Part shown: positions 25,589 through 33,506 of the stretch, piece by piece
Position numbering within the stretch: position 1 is the stretch's first letter
Layout: the number at the start of each line of letters is the position of its first letter
DNA from: Hahnella lacustris
GTDB lineage: Bacteria; Pseudomonadota; Gammaproteobacteria; Burkholderiales; Burkholderiaceae_A
Length of the DNA: 64,000 bases
Assembly (NCBI GenBank): GCA_965194655.1
Contig: OZ239148.1
Location: 1-64,000 of the forward strand
Direction of reading: 5' to 3'
Made by a program: the position numbers and the translations under genes
The notes under the pieces: model-generated
What the model was told of the DNA's origin: nothing
What the model saw: the letters and a program-made list of their open reading frames with translations, nothing else
The model's database searches: none

Positions 25589-26902
25589 CTACACCTTGAT
25601 GGCAGCAGGATGGGTTGCCTCAAGTTCTCGTGCAGCGGCCAGCAGTGCGAGGCGGGAAATGACGCCGTAGAGATAGAGTCGGTTCGGGGTGGCGTCTGGG
25701 TCTGAGTCACGCAGAGGCTGCTGACAGCCTTCTTCAAAGGGCAATGGAATGAAACGAGCGCCCGGGGCATTGAGATTCTCATCTGGCCCGCGGTCTTCAT
25801 GGACCCGATAGAAGCCCCCGACCACGAAACGATCGACCATGTAGACAACGGGCTCAGCAACGGCATCTCCCTTGGCACTTGGAATGGTCTCAAAGGAATG
25901 AACCCCTTCTTGCACCAATACGTCCGAGACGGTTTGCCCTTCTTTGATCACAGACATCTTATTGCGCTGCTTTCGATTGAGCCCGCGCACTTCACTCGCA
26001 TCCTTAACGGTCATGATTCCCATGCCGTAGGTGCCTGCATCGGCCTTGACCACCACGTAAGGGGTGTGGGAAATCTCGAGCGCACGGTACTTCTCACGAA
26101 TTCGGCCTAGAACCTGATCCACGGTTTCAGCCAATTCGTCCTCGCCGATGCGAGATTGAAAGTCGATACCGCGACAAGACTCAAAATAGCTGTCAATCAG
26201 CCAGGGATCGATCTGGAGACGTTCAGCAAACTCGATGGCCACTTGGCGATAGGCAGCGAAGTGTTGGGACTTGCGCCGTGAGGCCCAGCCCGCATGAAGG
26301 GGCGGGAAAAGCCGCTGGCCCGACAGGTTCTGCAATATCGGAGGAACGCCCGCAGAGAGGTCGTTGTTCAAAAGAATTAGGCAGGGATCGAAGCCTTCGA
26401 CCCCAATGCGTGAGCCGTGTCGCTGGATAGGCTCAAGCCTTAACGCATGCCCAGTCCCATCTGGCCCCTCGAATTCAAGCGTCGTAGGCTCTTGTAACTC
26501 CGGCAATAAGGACCCAATCCGAACCTCGAGACCCGCCTGTCGAAGCAGGCCAGAGAGGCGCTCAACATTCGCGAGATAAAAGAGATTTCGGGTGTGATTC
26601 TCAGGGATCAGGAGCACTCGCCTCACGTCTGGGCAATGGTTCTCAATCGAGGACATGAGGGCCTGAACCGCCACTGGGAGGGCCGCCTCGCTCAGGTTGT
26701 TGAAACCTCCCGGGAAGAGATTCGTGTCCACCGGGGCGAGCTTGAAACACGCGTTTCTCAGATCAACTGACCCATAAAAGGGTGGGCGGTGGGAACGCCA
26801 TTGCGCTCGAAACCAATGCTCAATGTCGAAGCTGTGCTCAAGCACTCTCGATTCGAGTTGACGTAGGCGTCCGCAAAGCTGAGTCTGAAGCTGTGGCGTC
26901 AT
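25589..26902 (-). CDS. gshA: Glutamate-cysteine ligase (A. ferrooxidans/betaproteobacterial type)
   Basis: This enzyme makes gamma-glutamylcysteine, the first step of glutathione synthesis. It belongs to the non-E. coli GshA type found in Acidithiobacillus and Betaproteobacteria, recognised by SVDLRNACFKLAPVDTNLFP, LLNNDLSAGVPPIL, a VVKADAGTYGMGIM segment and MVDRFVVGGFYRVHEDRG. The ATG at 26902 is chosen (437 residues); the frame is open to a TTG at 26929, within the upstream terminator hairpin region. No strong ribosome-binding site precedes the ATG. It is the first gene of gshA-gshB-EIIA-HPr-EI. Confidence 0.9.
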   Translation of the reverse strand: MTPQLQTQLCGRLRQLESRVLEHSFDIEHWFRAQWRSHRPPFYGSVDLRNACFKLAPVDTNLFPGGFNNLSEAALPVAVQALMSSIENHCPDVRRVLLIPENHTRNLFYLANVERLSGLLRQAGLEVRIGSLLPELQEPTTLEFEGPDGTGHALRLEPIQRHGSRIGVEGFDPCLILLNNDLSAGVPPILQNLSGQRLFPPLHAGWASRRKSQHFAAYRQVAIEFAERLQIDPWLIDSYFESCRGIDFQSRIGEDELAETVDQVLGRIREKYRALEISHTPYVVVKADAGTYGMGIMTVKDASEVRGLNRKQRNKMSVIKEGQTVSDVLVQEGVHSFETIPSAKGDAVAEPVVYMVDRFVVGGFYRVHEDRGPDENLNAPGARFIPLPFEEGCQQPLRDSDPDATPNRLYLYGVISRLALLAAARELEATHPAAIKV

Positions 26903-26927
26903 AGCAGGGCATTGTAGTCTTGACGCC

Positions 26928-26959
26928 AAAAAAAAGGCCTGCGGACGATGCCGCAGGCC
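26928..26959 (-). terminator. Rho-independent terminator after amtB
   Basis: On the minus strand a perfect 9 bp stem (ggcctgcgg / ccgcaggcc) with a 6 base loop is followed by eight T residues. It lies 38 bp after the amtB stop and ends only 25 bp before the gshA start codon, so it separates the nitrogen operon from the glutathione/PTS operon. It is the only clear intrinsic terminator I found in the window. Confidence 0.9.
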
Positions 26960-26997
26960 GGGAAAGACCCTGGGAAGAATGGGCCGAGGAGAATGAG

Positions 26998-28404
26998 TTA
27001 CATGTAATACGCCTTTTCGCCGTGGGTGCTGACGTCCAGGCCTTCGCGCTCTTCTTCTTCCGTCACGCGCAGCCCGACAATCATGTCCACAAGCTTGTAA
27101 GAAATTGCAGCGACTACAGCGGAGACGACGATCGTAATGATCACGCCCTCCGCCTGAATCGCGACCTGAGAGGCCATCGAGAAATCTTCAGCGCCAGTCC
27201 CACCGAGAGAAGGAGCGGTGAAGACACCCGTCAGCAGTGCCCCTAGGATTCCACCTACGCCGTGGACACCGAAGACATCGAGGGAGTCGTCGGCACCCAG
27301 CATCTTTTTGAGCACGGACACTGCCCAGAGGCAAATCAGTCCAGACAGCGCGCCGATCACAATTGCACCCATGATTCCGACAGAGCCACAGGCAGGGGTG
27401 ATCGCGACCAGTCCAGCCACTGCACCAGACGCTGCCCCCAACATAGAGGCTTTCCCACGGAAAATGGCCTCACCTGCACACCAAGCCAGCACGGCAGCAG
27501 CGGTAGCGAAGAGGGTGTTGGCAAAGGCAAGGGTTGCACCAGCAGTCGCTTCCAGATTAGAGCCCGCGTTGAATCCAAACCATCCCACCCAGAGCATGGA
27601 GGCACCGACCATGGTCAGGGTCAGCGAGTGAGGGGGCATCGGCTCTTTGCCAAAACCAACACGCTTTCCGAGCATGTAGGCGCCAACGAGGCCTGCGACG
27701 CCTGCATTGATGTGCACCACGGTGCCACCAGCAAAGTCTAGCGCGCCCTTATCGAGCAAGTAACCACCGGGACCCCAGACCATGTGCGCGATCGGCAGAT
27801 AACAAAAAGTGAACCAGAGCACCGAAAAAAGTAAGACCGCAGAGAACTTCACTCGCTCAGCAAACGATCCCACGATGAGTGCACAGGTGATTCCTGCAAA
27901 TGTGCACTGAAATGCAATGAAGATCATTTCTGGAATCTTGACGGTGTCGGTGAAGGTGTCAGAGAGTGAGTCCATGGTGACGCCAGAGAGGAACAGCTTA
28001 GAGAATCCCCCAATGATCGGCCCGCCCTCGGTAAACGCAAGGCTGTACCCATACACGGCCCACAAAATGGAGATTAAAGAGAAAACGACCATCACCTGCA
28101 TGAGAACGGACAACATATTTTTGGTCCGAACAAGACCACCGTAGAACAGGGCAAGACCTGGAATGGCCATAAACGTTACGAGCAGGGTAGACACCATCAT
28201 CCAGGCCACATCGCCTTTGACGACTTCGGCTTTGACTGCCTCTGCGGCTGCTGGCGCGGCCTCCGCGACGGCGGAGGCCACAGCTGCTGCCTCGGGGGTG
28301 GACTGTGCGAGTACGGGGAGTGCGATGAGGCCGAGTCCGGCAATCAGGCCTGACATCAGCCCCTTGCCAGATACGGCATCGTATAAGGAAGAGATGGGTT
28401 TCAT
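26998..28404 (-). CDS. amtB: Ammonium transporter AmtB
   Basis: AmtB conducts ammonium across the inner membrane and is gated by PII. The 468-residue precursor has an N-terminal signal-like segment (about residues 16-34), an Ala/Glu-rich stretch, and eleven predicted helices with LALFYGGLVRTKN, FAERVKF, DFAGGTVVHINAGVAGLVGA (first pore His) and DDSLDVFGVHGVGGILGALLTGVF (second pore His). It follows glnK by 26 bp and ends in an intrinsic terminator. The upstream control region points to nitrogen-limitation control. Confidence 0.96.
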   Translation of the reverse strand: MKPISSLYDAVSGKGLMSGLIAGLGLIALPVLAQSTPEAAAVASAVAEAAPAAAEAVKAEVVKGDVAWMMVSTLLVTFMAIPGLALFYGGLVRTKNMLSVLMQVMVVFSLISILWAVYGYSLAFTEGGPIIGGFSKLFLSGVTMDSLSDTFTDTVKIPEMIFIAFQCTFAGITCALIVGSFAERVKFSAVLLFSVLWFTFCYLPIAHMVWGPGGYLLDKGALDFAGGTVVHINAGVAGLVGAYMLGKRVGFGKEPMPPHSLTLTMVGASMLWVGWFGFNAGSNLEATAGATLAFANTLFATAAAVLAWCAGEAIFRGKASMLGAASGAVAGLVAITPACGSVGIMGAIVIGALSGLICLWAVSVLKKMLGADDSLDVFGVHGVGGILGALLTGVFTAPSLGGTGAEDFSMASQVAIQAEGVIITIVVSAVVAAISYKLVDMIVGLRVTEEEEREGLDVSTHGEKAYYM

Positions 28405-28430
28405 TGGGAATCCTCTTTCTTCAAGAATGT

Positions 28431-28769
28431 TTAGAGTGCATCTGCGCCGGTCTCACCGGTGCGGATGCGAATGACGGACTCGAGAGGACAGACGAAGATC
28501 TTTCCGTCCCCAATCTTTCCAGTGCGTGCGGCCGACTCAATCGCTTCCACGGCGCGCTCTGCAAGCTCCGCGGTGACGGCAACCTCGATCTTGACCTTTG
28601 GGAGGAAGTCGACGACGTACTCGGCACCTCGATAGAGTTCCGTATGCCCCTTCTGACGCCCGAAGCCTTTGACTTCTGTGACGGTGATGCCTTGAACGCC
28701 AATGCCCGAGAGCGCTTCGCGCACTTCGTCGAGCTTGAAAGGCTTGATGACAGCAGTAATGAGTTTCAT
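28431..28769 (-). CDS. glnK: Nitrogen regulatory protein PII (GlnK-type)
   Basis: PII proteins sense 2-oxoglutarate and ATP/ADP and block AmtB when nitrogen is plentiful. At 112 residues the protein is full length. The T-loop KGHTELYRGAEYVVDF holds Tyr51, the uridylylation site, and the B-loop is AARTGKIGDGKIFV. I call it GlnK because it is paired with amtB; GlnB cannot be excluded by sequence alone. AGAGG lies about 7 bases before the ATG. It sits between the porin gene and amtB in the same direction. Confidence 0.93.
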   Translation of the reverse strand: MKLITAVIKPFKLDEVREALSGIGVQGITVTEVKGFGRQKGHTELYRGAEYVVDFLPKVKIEVAVTAELAERAVEAIESAARTGKIGDGKIFVCPLESVIRIRTGETGADAL

Positions 28770-28790
28770 CCTTGGGCCTCTTTCAGTTGA

Positions 28791-28815
28791 GCCCCACCGC
28801 CTTTGGAGGTGGGGC
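28791..28815. other. Perfect GC hairpin between porin gene and glnK
   Basis: An 8 bp inverted repeat (gccccacc / ggtggggc) with a 9 base loop lies in the 54 bp gap between the porin stop and the glnK start. Neither strand has a T-run behind it, so it is not a standard terminator. It could stabilise or process the porin message, or partly attenuate transcription into glnK-amtB. Confidence 0.5.
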
Positions 28816-28823
28816 GCTTTGGA

Positions 28824-29564
28824 TTAGAACGACTTGGAGATGGAGACCATGAGGCCAGACTTGCCCAGGTCTTTGAACTTGCCCTCCGACACTTGCTGAC
28901 CGCTGGTGAAGTCCTTGAGGTCTCCGGACGTGCCGACCCATGCAGCGCTGACCGTCCAGCCAGAGAGATCGGTGCTGACACCGACCAGGTAGTCGGTCCC
29001 ATCCACCATGTCTCCCTTGCCCTTGACCTGACCGAGGTGAACCTTACCGGTCACCCCCGGTGCGATCTCCGTGCTGGCGGTGAGATCGAAGTACATAGTG
29101 CCCTTGGATCCTGCCACCCCGAAGTACTCTGACGTTGCGTAGGAGGTCTTGAATGAGAGGATTCCTTGGGACAGCGCGAAATAGACCTCATTGGTGTGGG
29201 GCTTGATCGAGCCCACTGCACCCGGGTAGTAGTAATAAAGGTTGCCAATGTCGAGCCCAATGCCTCCAACCTCTGTTCGGTAGCCGCCGTAGAAGTCCAT
29301 TTCCACGCCCGCGCCACTGAAGCTGGTCCATTCAGAGATGCTGCTGTTCCAGTTTCCAAGGTAAAGGCCTGACTTAGCGGTGTAATCAATGCCACCCTGC
29401 ACTGCTGGCAACAGATCGGACTGACTGACCCCACGGTAGCGATAGTCGCTGGTGATGGCAAAGTTTCCAGCGATGCTGTAGTCGGGTTCTGCAGCGGGCG
29501 CTGCTTGAGCGAAGGCCGATGTTGAGGCGGCTGCGATGGCAATGGCCAAAAGTGTCTTGCGCAT
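28824..29564 (-). CDS. TorF-like putative outer-membrane porin
   Basis: The product resembles the TorF / gcw_chp (TIGR02001) family of putative outer-membrane beta-barrel proteins. From the ATG at 29564 (AAAGGAG upstream) it has 246 residues with a clear signal peptide (MRKTLLAIAIAAASTSAFA, cleaved after AFA). The mature part shows alternating beta-strand pattern, aromatic girdles (YSIAGNFAITSDYRYRGVSQS near the start) and a C-terminal Phe, typical of outer-membrane barrels. The substrate is unknown. As first gene before glnK-amtB, with NtrC/sigma-54-like sites upstream, it may admit nitrogen compounds. Confidence 0.8.
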   Translation of the reverse strand: MRKTLLAIAIAAASTSAFAQAAPAAEPDYSIAGNFAITSDYRYRGVSQSDLLPAVQGGIDYTAKSGLYLGNWNSSISEWTSFSGAGVEMDFYGGYRTEVGGIGLDIGNLYYYYPGAVGSIKPHTNEVYFALSQGILSFKTSYATSEYFGVAGSKGTMYFDLTASTEIAPGVTGKVHLGQVKGKGDMVDGTDYLVGVSTDLSGWTVSAAWVGTSGDLKDFTSGQQVSEGKFKDLGKSGLMVSISKSF

Positions 29565-29598
29565 TTCGAGTTCTCCTTTAAATAGGTCATCCTGATTA

Positions 29599-29613
29599 GC
29601 GAAAGCCATGCCA
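29599..29613 (-). promoter_or_regulatory. Sigma-54-like promoter of porin-glnK-amtB
   Basis: On the minus strand TGGCATGGCTTTCGC matches the -24/-12 consensus TGGCACGNNNNTTGC with exact GG-to-GC spacing and two mismatches (T for C in the -24 block, C for T in the -12 block). The expected start would be about 22 bases before the porin ATG. No sigma-70 promoter was evident in the same gap. Confidence 0.55.
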
Positions 29614-29687
29614 CGACGGTAACCCATTGAATTTAATGCAGGATCTCATTCGAACGCTCAGTCGCTCCCTCCCATGGTGCGAAAAAT

Positions 29688-29704
29688 TGCACTTTTGTGG
29701 TGCG
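29688..29704. promoter_or_regulatory. NtrC-like binding site 1
   Basis: TGCACTTTTGTGGTGCG matches the enterobacterial NtrC site TGCACTNNNNTGGTGCA at 12 of 13 fixed positions. Its centre is about 109 bp upstream of the predicted sigma-54 start, close to the distances known for glnA enhancers. Confidence 0.65.
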
Positions 29705-29729
29705 CAAGCGGGGTCTTCAGGGTTGGGAT

Positions 29730-29746
29730 CGAACGCTTCTGGTGCA
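29730..29746. promoter_or_regulatory. NtrC-like binding site 2
   Basis: This 17-mer has a perfect right half (TGGTGCA) and a weaker left half, about 10 of 13 fixed positions. Its centre is 42 bp, four helical turns, from site 1, which would let two NtrC dimers bind on the same face. Confidence 0.5.
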
Positions 29747-29781
29747 ACTCACTCATTTGGCGTTTGGCTAGAATCATCTCC

Positions 29782-30039
29782 ATGGCATTCACTCCTCCCG
29801 ATCTCGCAGCCCATTTGGCTGATCTCCAGCAGCGTCTGCAGACGCTGACTCAGACCATGTCACAGGCAGATCGAAGTCAGCTGGTTCAGACCTTATTGGC
29901 GGGCTTGGCGGACCGCTTCGAGCTGGTCCGGCAAGAGGAATTTGAAGGTCAGCGCCGCCAGCTTGAACGAGCCATGGAGCAGATTGCGAGACTGGAGGCT
30001 CGGCTCATTCAGCTCGAAGCGGGTCAGACATCGGGCTGA
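29782..30039 (+). CDS. ubiK: Ubiquinone biosynthesis accessory factor UbiK (YqiC/BMFP family)
   Basis: UbiK is a small coiled-coil protein that helps the aerobic ubiquinone-biosynthesis complex with UbiJ. The 85-residue product begins MAFTPPDLAAHLADLQQRL and ends in a long coiled coil (VRQEEFEGQRRQLERAMEQI to about residue 80), the BMFP-type hallmark. I reject the longer frame starting at 29674, because its first 36 residues do not look like protein and overlap the nitrogen control region. ubiB lies elsewhere in the window. comM follows after 34 bp. Confidence 0.82.
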   Translation: MAFTPPDLAAHLADLQQRLQTLTQTMSQADRSQLVQTLLAGLADRFELVRQEEFEGQRRQLERAMEQIARLEARLIQLEAGQTSG

Positions 30040-30073
30040 TGCCCGAGCGGGAGTCCTTCATCGACCATGGGGC

Positions 30074-31672
30074 ATGACACTCGCATGCACCCACACGCTT
30101 AATCTCTGCGGACTTCAGGCTCGCTTGGTCCGTGTGGAGGCTGACCTCTCTGGCGGCCTTCCACAGTTCAATCTCATCGGTATGCCTGCTCATCCAGCGC
30201 GTGAGGCCAGGGACCGCATCCGCGTTGCCATTCAGAACCTGGGCTTTGGGTTCCCGGCCGGACGAGTCACGGTTCAACTCACCGCACAGGATGCGCTCGA
30301 GGCGCCGGAACTGGCGGATTTAGCCATTGCAGCTGCAGTGCTCATGGCGATGGGTCGCATTCCCGCATCGGCCCTGAAAGACGTCGCACTTCTCGGGCAG
30401 CTCACCTTATCGGGTGGGTTGCTTCCCATCGAGCATGAGCTGGCCTGGATGCAAGCGGCTCGGTCTGCATCGGAGCAGCTGATCGCGCCTGTGCCCCGAG
30501 ATGCCCTGGCTTTCCAAGTTGGAGACCTCCAGCATCGCGTCGTGAACTCACTTGCAGATCTTGTTGATTTCGCCAGGGGTTCTCGCACGCTCAAGACGAT
30601 CGGAGCGCTTGTTCACCCAGAAGCGGCAAAGGCCCAGTCCCAGGCTGATCGAGGGATTGATCCCAGCCCATGGGATGAGGTCTCCGGGCAGCCAGAAGCC
30701 AAGCGCGCCGCGCTGGTGGCCTTGGCGGGTGGACATCATCTGCTCATGCTGGGTCCCCCTGGGGTGGGCAAGTCCATGATTGCGCACCGTCTACCCGCCC
30801 TGCTCCCCGCACTAGCGCACGAGGATGCGCAGCAGCTCGCCGCGATTCAGGCGCTCCACGGTGGACCAGACGCCGGACTCTCTCCGGCGCGTCCGCCCTT
30901 TCGTGCGCCTCACCATACGGCCTCAGCGGCGGCCTTGTTCGGAGGGGGGCGTCCCTTTCGTCCCGGCGAGATCTCGCTGGCGCATGGCGGCATTCTTTTT
31001 CTTGATGAATTGGCGGAGTTTCGTCGAGACGCGCTCGAGGCCTTGAGAGAGCCTCTCGAGACGGGCTGGGTCCAGCCGGCGCGTCTTCAGTCACGCTTTG
31101 TGATGCCCGCACGCACACAGCTCGTCGCGGCCATGAATCCATGTCCTTGCGGACTGTTTGGAACCGTACGGGCACACTCGACGCCCTGCCGGTGCACCCC
31201 GAAGCAGGTTCAGGCCTATCGCGCAAAGCTCTCAGCGCCACTGCTCGATCGCTTCGACCTCATTGTGCTCATGCAGACCGCAAGTCCAGCACCAGTCCTG
31301 CCCGTCCAAGCCGCAGTACCCCTGGCCTCATCAGCCCAGGTCTCGCAGGTGCTCGGCAAGGACTGGACCGCAGCTGAGGCTCAGGCGGCCGTGAGGGCGG
31401 CTCGACACCTTGCACGCGCGCGACAATCGGTGCTCAATGCGCATCTCTCGGAAGGCGCTCTGCAGCGGCTTCCAGTTCAGCCTGGTGCCCTGACGCTGCT
31501 CAACCAGCTCGCTCGAACTGCCAGCTGGAGTCGGCGTGTTTTAGGCCGGTTCCAACGTGTCGCCCGAACCATCGCGGATCTCCAGGGCATGGAGGCGATC
31601 GATGAGGCCTGTCTCGCGGAGGCCGTCAGCCTTCGACGTGGGCTCCAAATCGATGACGGGATGCCAGCCTAG
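30074..31672 (+). CDS. comM: ComM/YifB family Mg-chelatase-like AAA+ ATPase
   Basis: ComM is a hexameric helicase that promotes branch migration when DNA taken up during natural transformation is integrated. From the ATG at 30074 it has 532 residues: an N-terminal Lon-like domain (GLPQFNLIGMPAHPAREARDR), then an AAA+ core with Walker A GPPGVGKSM, Walker B GGILFLDELAEF, the Cys cluster NPCPCGLFG and CRCTP, and the arginine-finger region. The upstream frame to 29942 overlaps ubiK and is rejected. Its stop shares the tetranucleotide CTAG with the stop of the convergent MFS gene. Confidence 0.93.
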   Translation: MTLACTHTLNLCGLQARLVRVEADLSGGLPQFNLIGMPAHPAREARDRIRVAIQNLGFGFPAGRVTVQLTAQDALEAPELADLAIAAAVLMAMGRIPASALKDVALLGQLTLSGGLLPIEHELAWMQAARSASEQLIAPVPRDALAFQVGDLQHRVVNSLADLVDFARGSRTLKTIGALVHPEAAKAQSQADRGIDPSPWDEVSGQPEAKRAALVALAGGHHLLMLGPPGVGKSMIAHRLPALLPALAHEDAQQLAAIQALHGGPDAGLSPARPPFRAPHHTASAAALFGGGRPFRPGEISLAHGGILFLDELAEFRRDALEALREPLETGWVQPARLQSRFVMPARTQLVAAMNPCPCGLFGTVRAHSTPCRCTPKQVQAYRAKLSAPLLDRFDLIVLMQTASPAPVLPVQAAVPLASSAQVSQVLGKDWTAAEAQAAVRAARHLARARQSVLNAHLSEGALQRLPVQPGALTLLNQLARTASWSRRVLGRFQRVARTIADLQGMEAIDEACLAEAVSLRRGLQIDDGMPA

Positions 31673-32910
31673 GATCGAGCTTCTGGCGCTGCGGGTGTTC
31701 TCTGCATCCAGAGCAGTGCCAAGACCTGTGAGGCCACCCAAATCCCGACGGCCCATTGGAGGCCAGCCTCCTTGGTGAGACCTTGCGATCGAGCCAGGTC
31801 AACGACAATGCCCATTCCCCATTGCACCAGAAACGCTCCAACAAACACCAGAAAATTAAACGCAGTGGTCGCTCTCGCGGAGCGATCAACGGAGAATGAG
31901 AGGGCCACCACGCTGTAGCTGAGGGTCGTTGCTCCGGCCGCCAAAAAGGCCAGGCCCCATCCGATGACCGGATGAGGCCAGAGCGAGAAGGTGGCCATGA
32001 GGCTTAAAAGTGCGAAGAGCCAAAGACCTAGCCGCATCAAGCGATCCAGACTCAGACGAGGGCCCACCAGTTTCTGGGTGAGTGTTGCCCACGAGAGGTG
32101 CCCGATCATGATGACGCCCGTGAGCCAGAACAGAAGCTCAGCCGCCGTGCCCTGAGAGACGCCCTCCACATCAATCAGCCAGGGCCCAAGCCATAGGCCA
32201 TGTAAGGCAAGAAACCCCCCATAGCTCAACACCCCAAAAGGGAGCAGCCTGAGGAAGGCGGGATGGGTCACGACCTCTAGGAGACCTTTCCAAGGATCCT
32301 CAGCGGGCTTTGCAGTGGCGTGCCTCGACCCTTGGGTCGTCTCAAAATGCGCCTCGAGGGATCCAAGTGCAAGCCAAGAGAGGCCAAAACAGCCGCAGAG
32401 GAGCCAAAAGATGCCCTGCCAACTGGTGAGCGTGAGCAGCAGGCTCACAGGCAGCGTGGCAGAGAGTGCACCAACGGATCCGAGGACCAGCATCGTCGAG
32501 GCCAGAGGGGCCTGAAGGCGGGGTTCAAACTCCAGGCGGAAGGCTTTATAGGCAGACATCAGGCAGGCAGAGACGCCAATCCCGATCAGGGCTCTGCCCA
32601 TCCACAGGGCCCAGAAGCCGGTCGAGAGGGCACTGATCACGCAGCCCAGGAGTGCGATCAGCAGGAGTCTTCGCTCGATCTGGACAGGATTCTTGCGATC
32701 GAGCTGGAGACCGAGCGGAATCTGCATGAGGGCGAAACTGAAAAAGTACGCGCTCGCCAAGAGTCCAAGATCTGCTGCAGAGAGCTGCAGCGCGCGCTCA
32801 AACTCTGGAGCAAGCACGGCATTGATGGTTCGGAGCGCGTATGAAAGCGCATAGGCCAGTCCAAAGGGCCAGACCATGGCCAACATGGAGGGATGGAGGA
32901 GAACCGGCAT
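31669..32910 (-). CDS. MFS transporter, substrate unknown
   Basis: This 413-residue protein has 12 predicted membrane helices and the MFS fold. The family motif after helix 2 is diverged (QIPLGLQLDRKNPVQIERR). It resembles short-chain MFS permeases of Burkholderiales but the cargo is unknown. Its stop overlaps the comM stop within CTAG. A lipoprotein gene lies 32 bp upstream in the same direction, so the two may share a transcript. Confidence 0.8.
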   Translation of the reverse strand: MPVLLHPSMLAMVWPFGLAYALSYALRTINAVLAPEFERALQLSAADLGLLASAYFFSFALMQIPLGLQLDRKNPVQIERRLLLIALLGCVISALSTGFWALWMGRALIGIGVSACLMSAYKAFRLEFEPRLQAPLASTMLVLGSVGALSATLPVSLLLTLTSWQGIFWLLCGCFGLSWLALGSLEAHFETTQGSRHATAKPAEDPWKGLLEVVTHPAFLRLLPFGVLSYGGFLALHGLWLGPWLIDVEGVSQGTAAELLFWLTGVIMIGHLSWATLTQKLVGPRLSLDRLMRLGLWLFALLSLMATFSLWPHPVIGWGLAFLAAGATTLSYSVVALSFSVDRSARATTAFNFLVFVGAFLVQWGMGIVVDLARSQGLTKEAGLQWAVGIWVASQVLALLWMQRTPAAPEARS

Positions 32911-32942
32911 GAGCGTGTGATGGGGCTGAGGCCCTCAGGGCC

Positions 32943-33482
32943 TCATTGGGCCGAAAGCCGAGCAGACTGGATGAACGTCTCTGCGGCCTCTGCGTCAAAG
33001 TCTCCTATTGGCCCAGCAACGATCGCCTCGATCACCTGAGTGCCATGTGTCTTGGTGCGCAGCATGAGCCTGGCTTGGACGGAAGGCCCGTTCGGGTCCA
33101 ATCGCATCTGGCCCATTCGGTCGATGGTCTGGGAGGCATCGCCTGAAACTGCTGGGGAAGTGTCTGCGCCTATGTTCTTCAGACGCGCGTGAATCAGGGC
33201 CGACTGAAGCTGGGAAACGGGATGATTCTTGGATTCTGTGACACCTATGGTGAAGGTCTGTTCGCCCACCCGACTCGACCAGAGCGACATAGAGACGCCT
33301 GTGAGCGTATCTCCGTCTGCGGTCGGAACCTGAACCACTCGAGCCACTTGGACCGGCTTGTCGGGGAAGGTGGCGGACCAGAGCCCGTCTGGATGGTGCA
33401 CCTCTCTCCAGTTGTGTGCAGGCGTGCAGCCCATGAGCCCGGTCACCAACAAACCAGAGAGCACGCGCATAATGGATTGCAT
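32943..33482 (-). CDS. Predicted lipoprotein of unknown function
   Basis: The 179-residue product starts MQSIMRVLSGLLVTGLMGC, a short signal with a lipobox (LMGC), so it is probably lipidated and membrane anchored. The mature part (WREVHHPDGLWSATFPDKPVQ onward, with repeated polar beta-like segments) resembles the small periplasmic proteins that begin with a phrase like 'W...pdg.fsv.fP.kP', but I cannot name a family securely. The frame extends upstream to 33809, through the divergent small gene, and that part is rejected. Confidence 0.72.
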   Translation of the reverse strand: MQSIMRVLSGLLVTGLMGCTPAHNWREVHHPDGLWSATFPDKPVQVARVVQVPTADGDTLTGVSMSLWSSRVGEQTFTIGVTESKNHPVSQLQSALIHARLKNIGADTSPAVSGDASQTIDRMGQMRLDPNGPSVQARLMLRTKTHGTQVIEAIVAGPIGDFDAEAAETFIQSARLSAQ

Positions 33483-33506
33483 ATTCACCCGAGGAGTGTA
33501 GCGCTG

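Noticed and set aside
29675..29690. Plus-strand sigma-54 site (TGGTGC...TTGC) in front of ubiK
   Set aside because: The GG-GC spacing is one base too long and the bases belong to or adjoin the NtrC-like palindrome.
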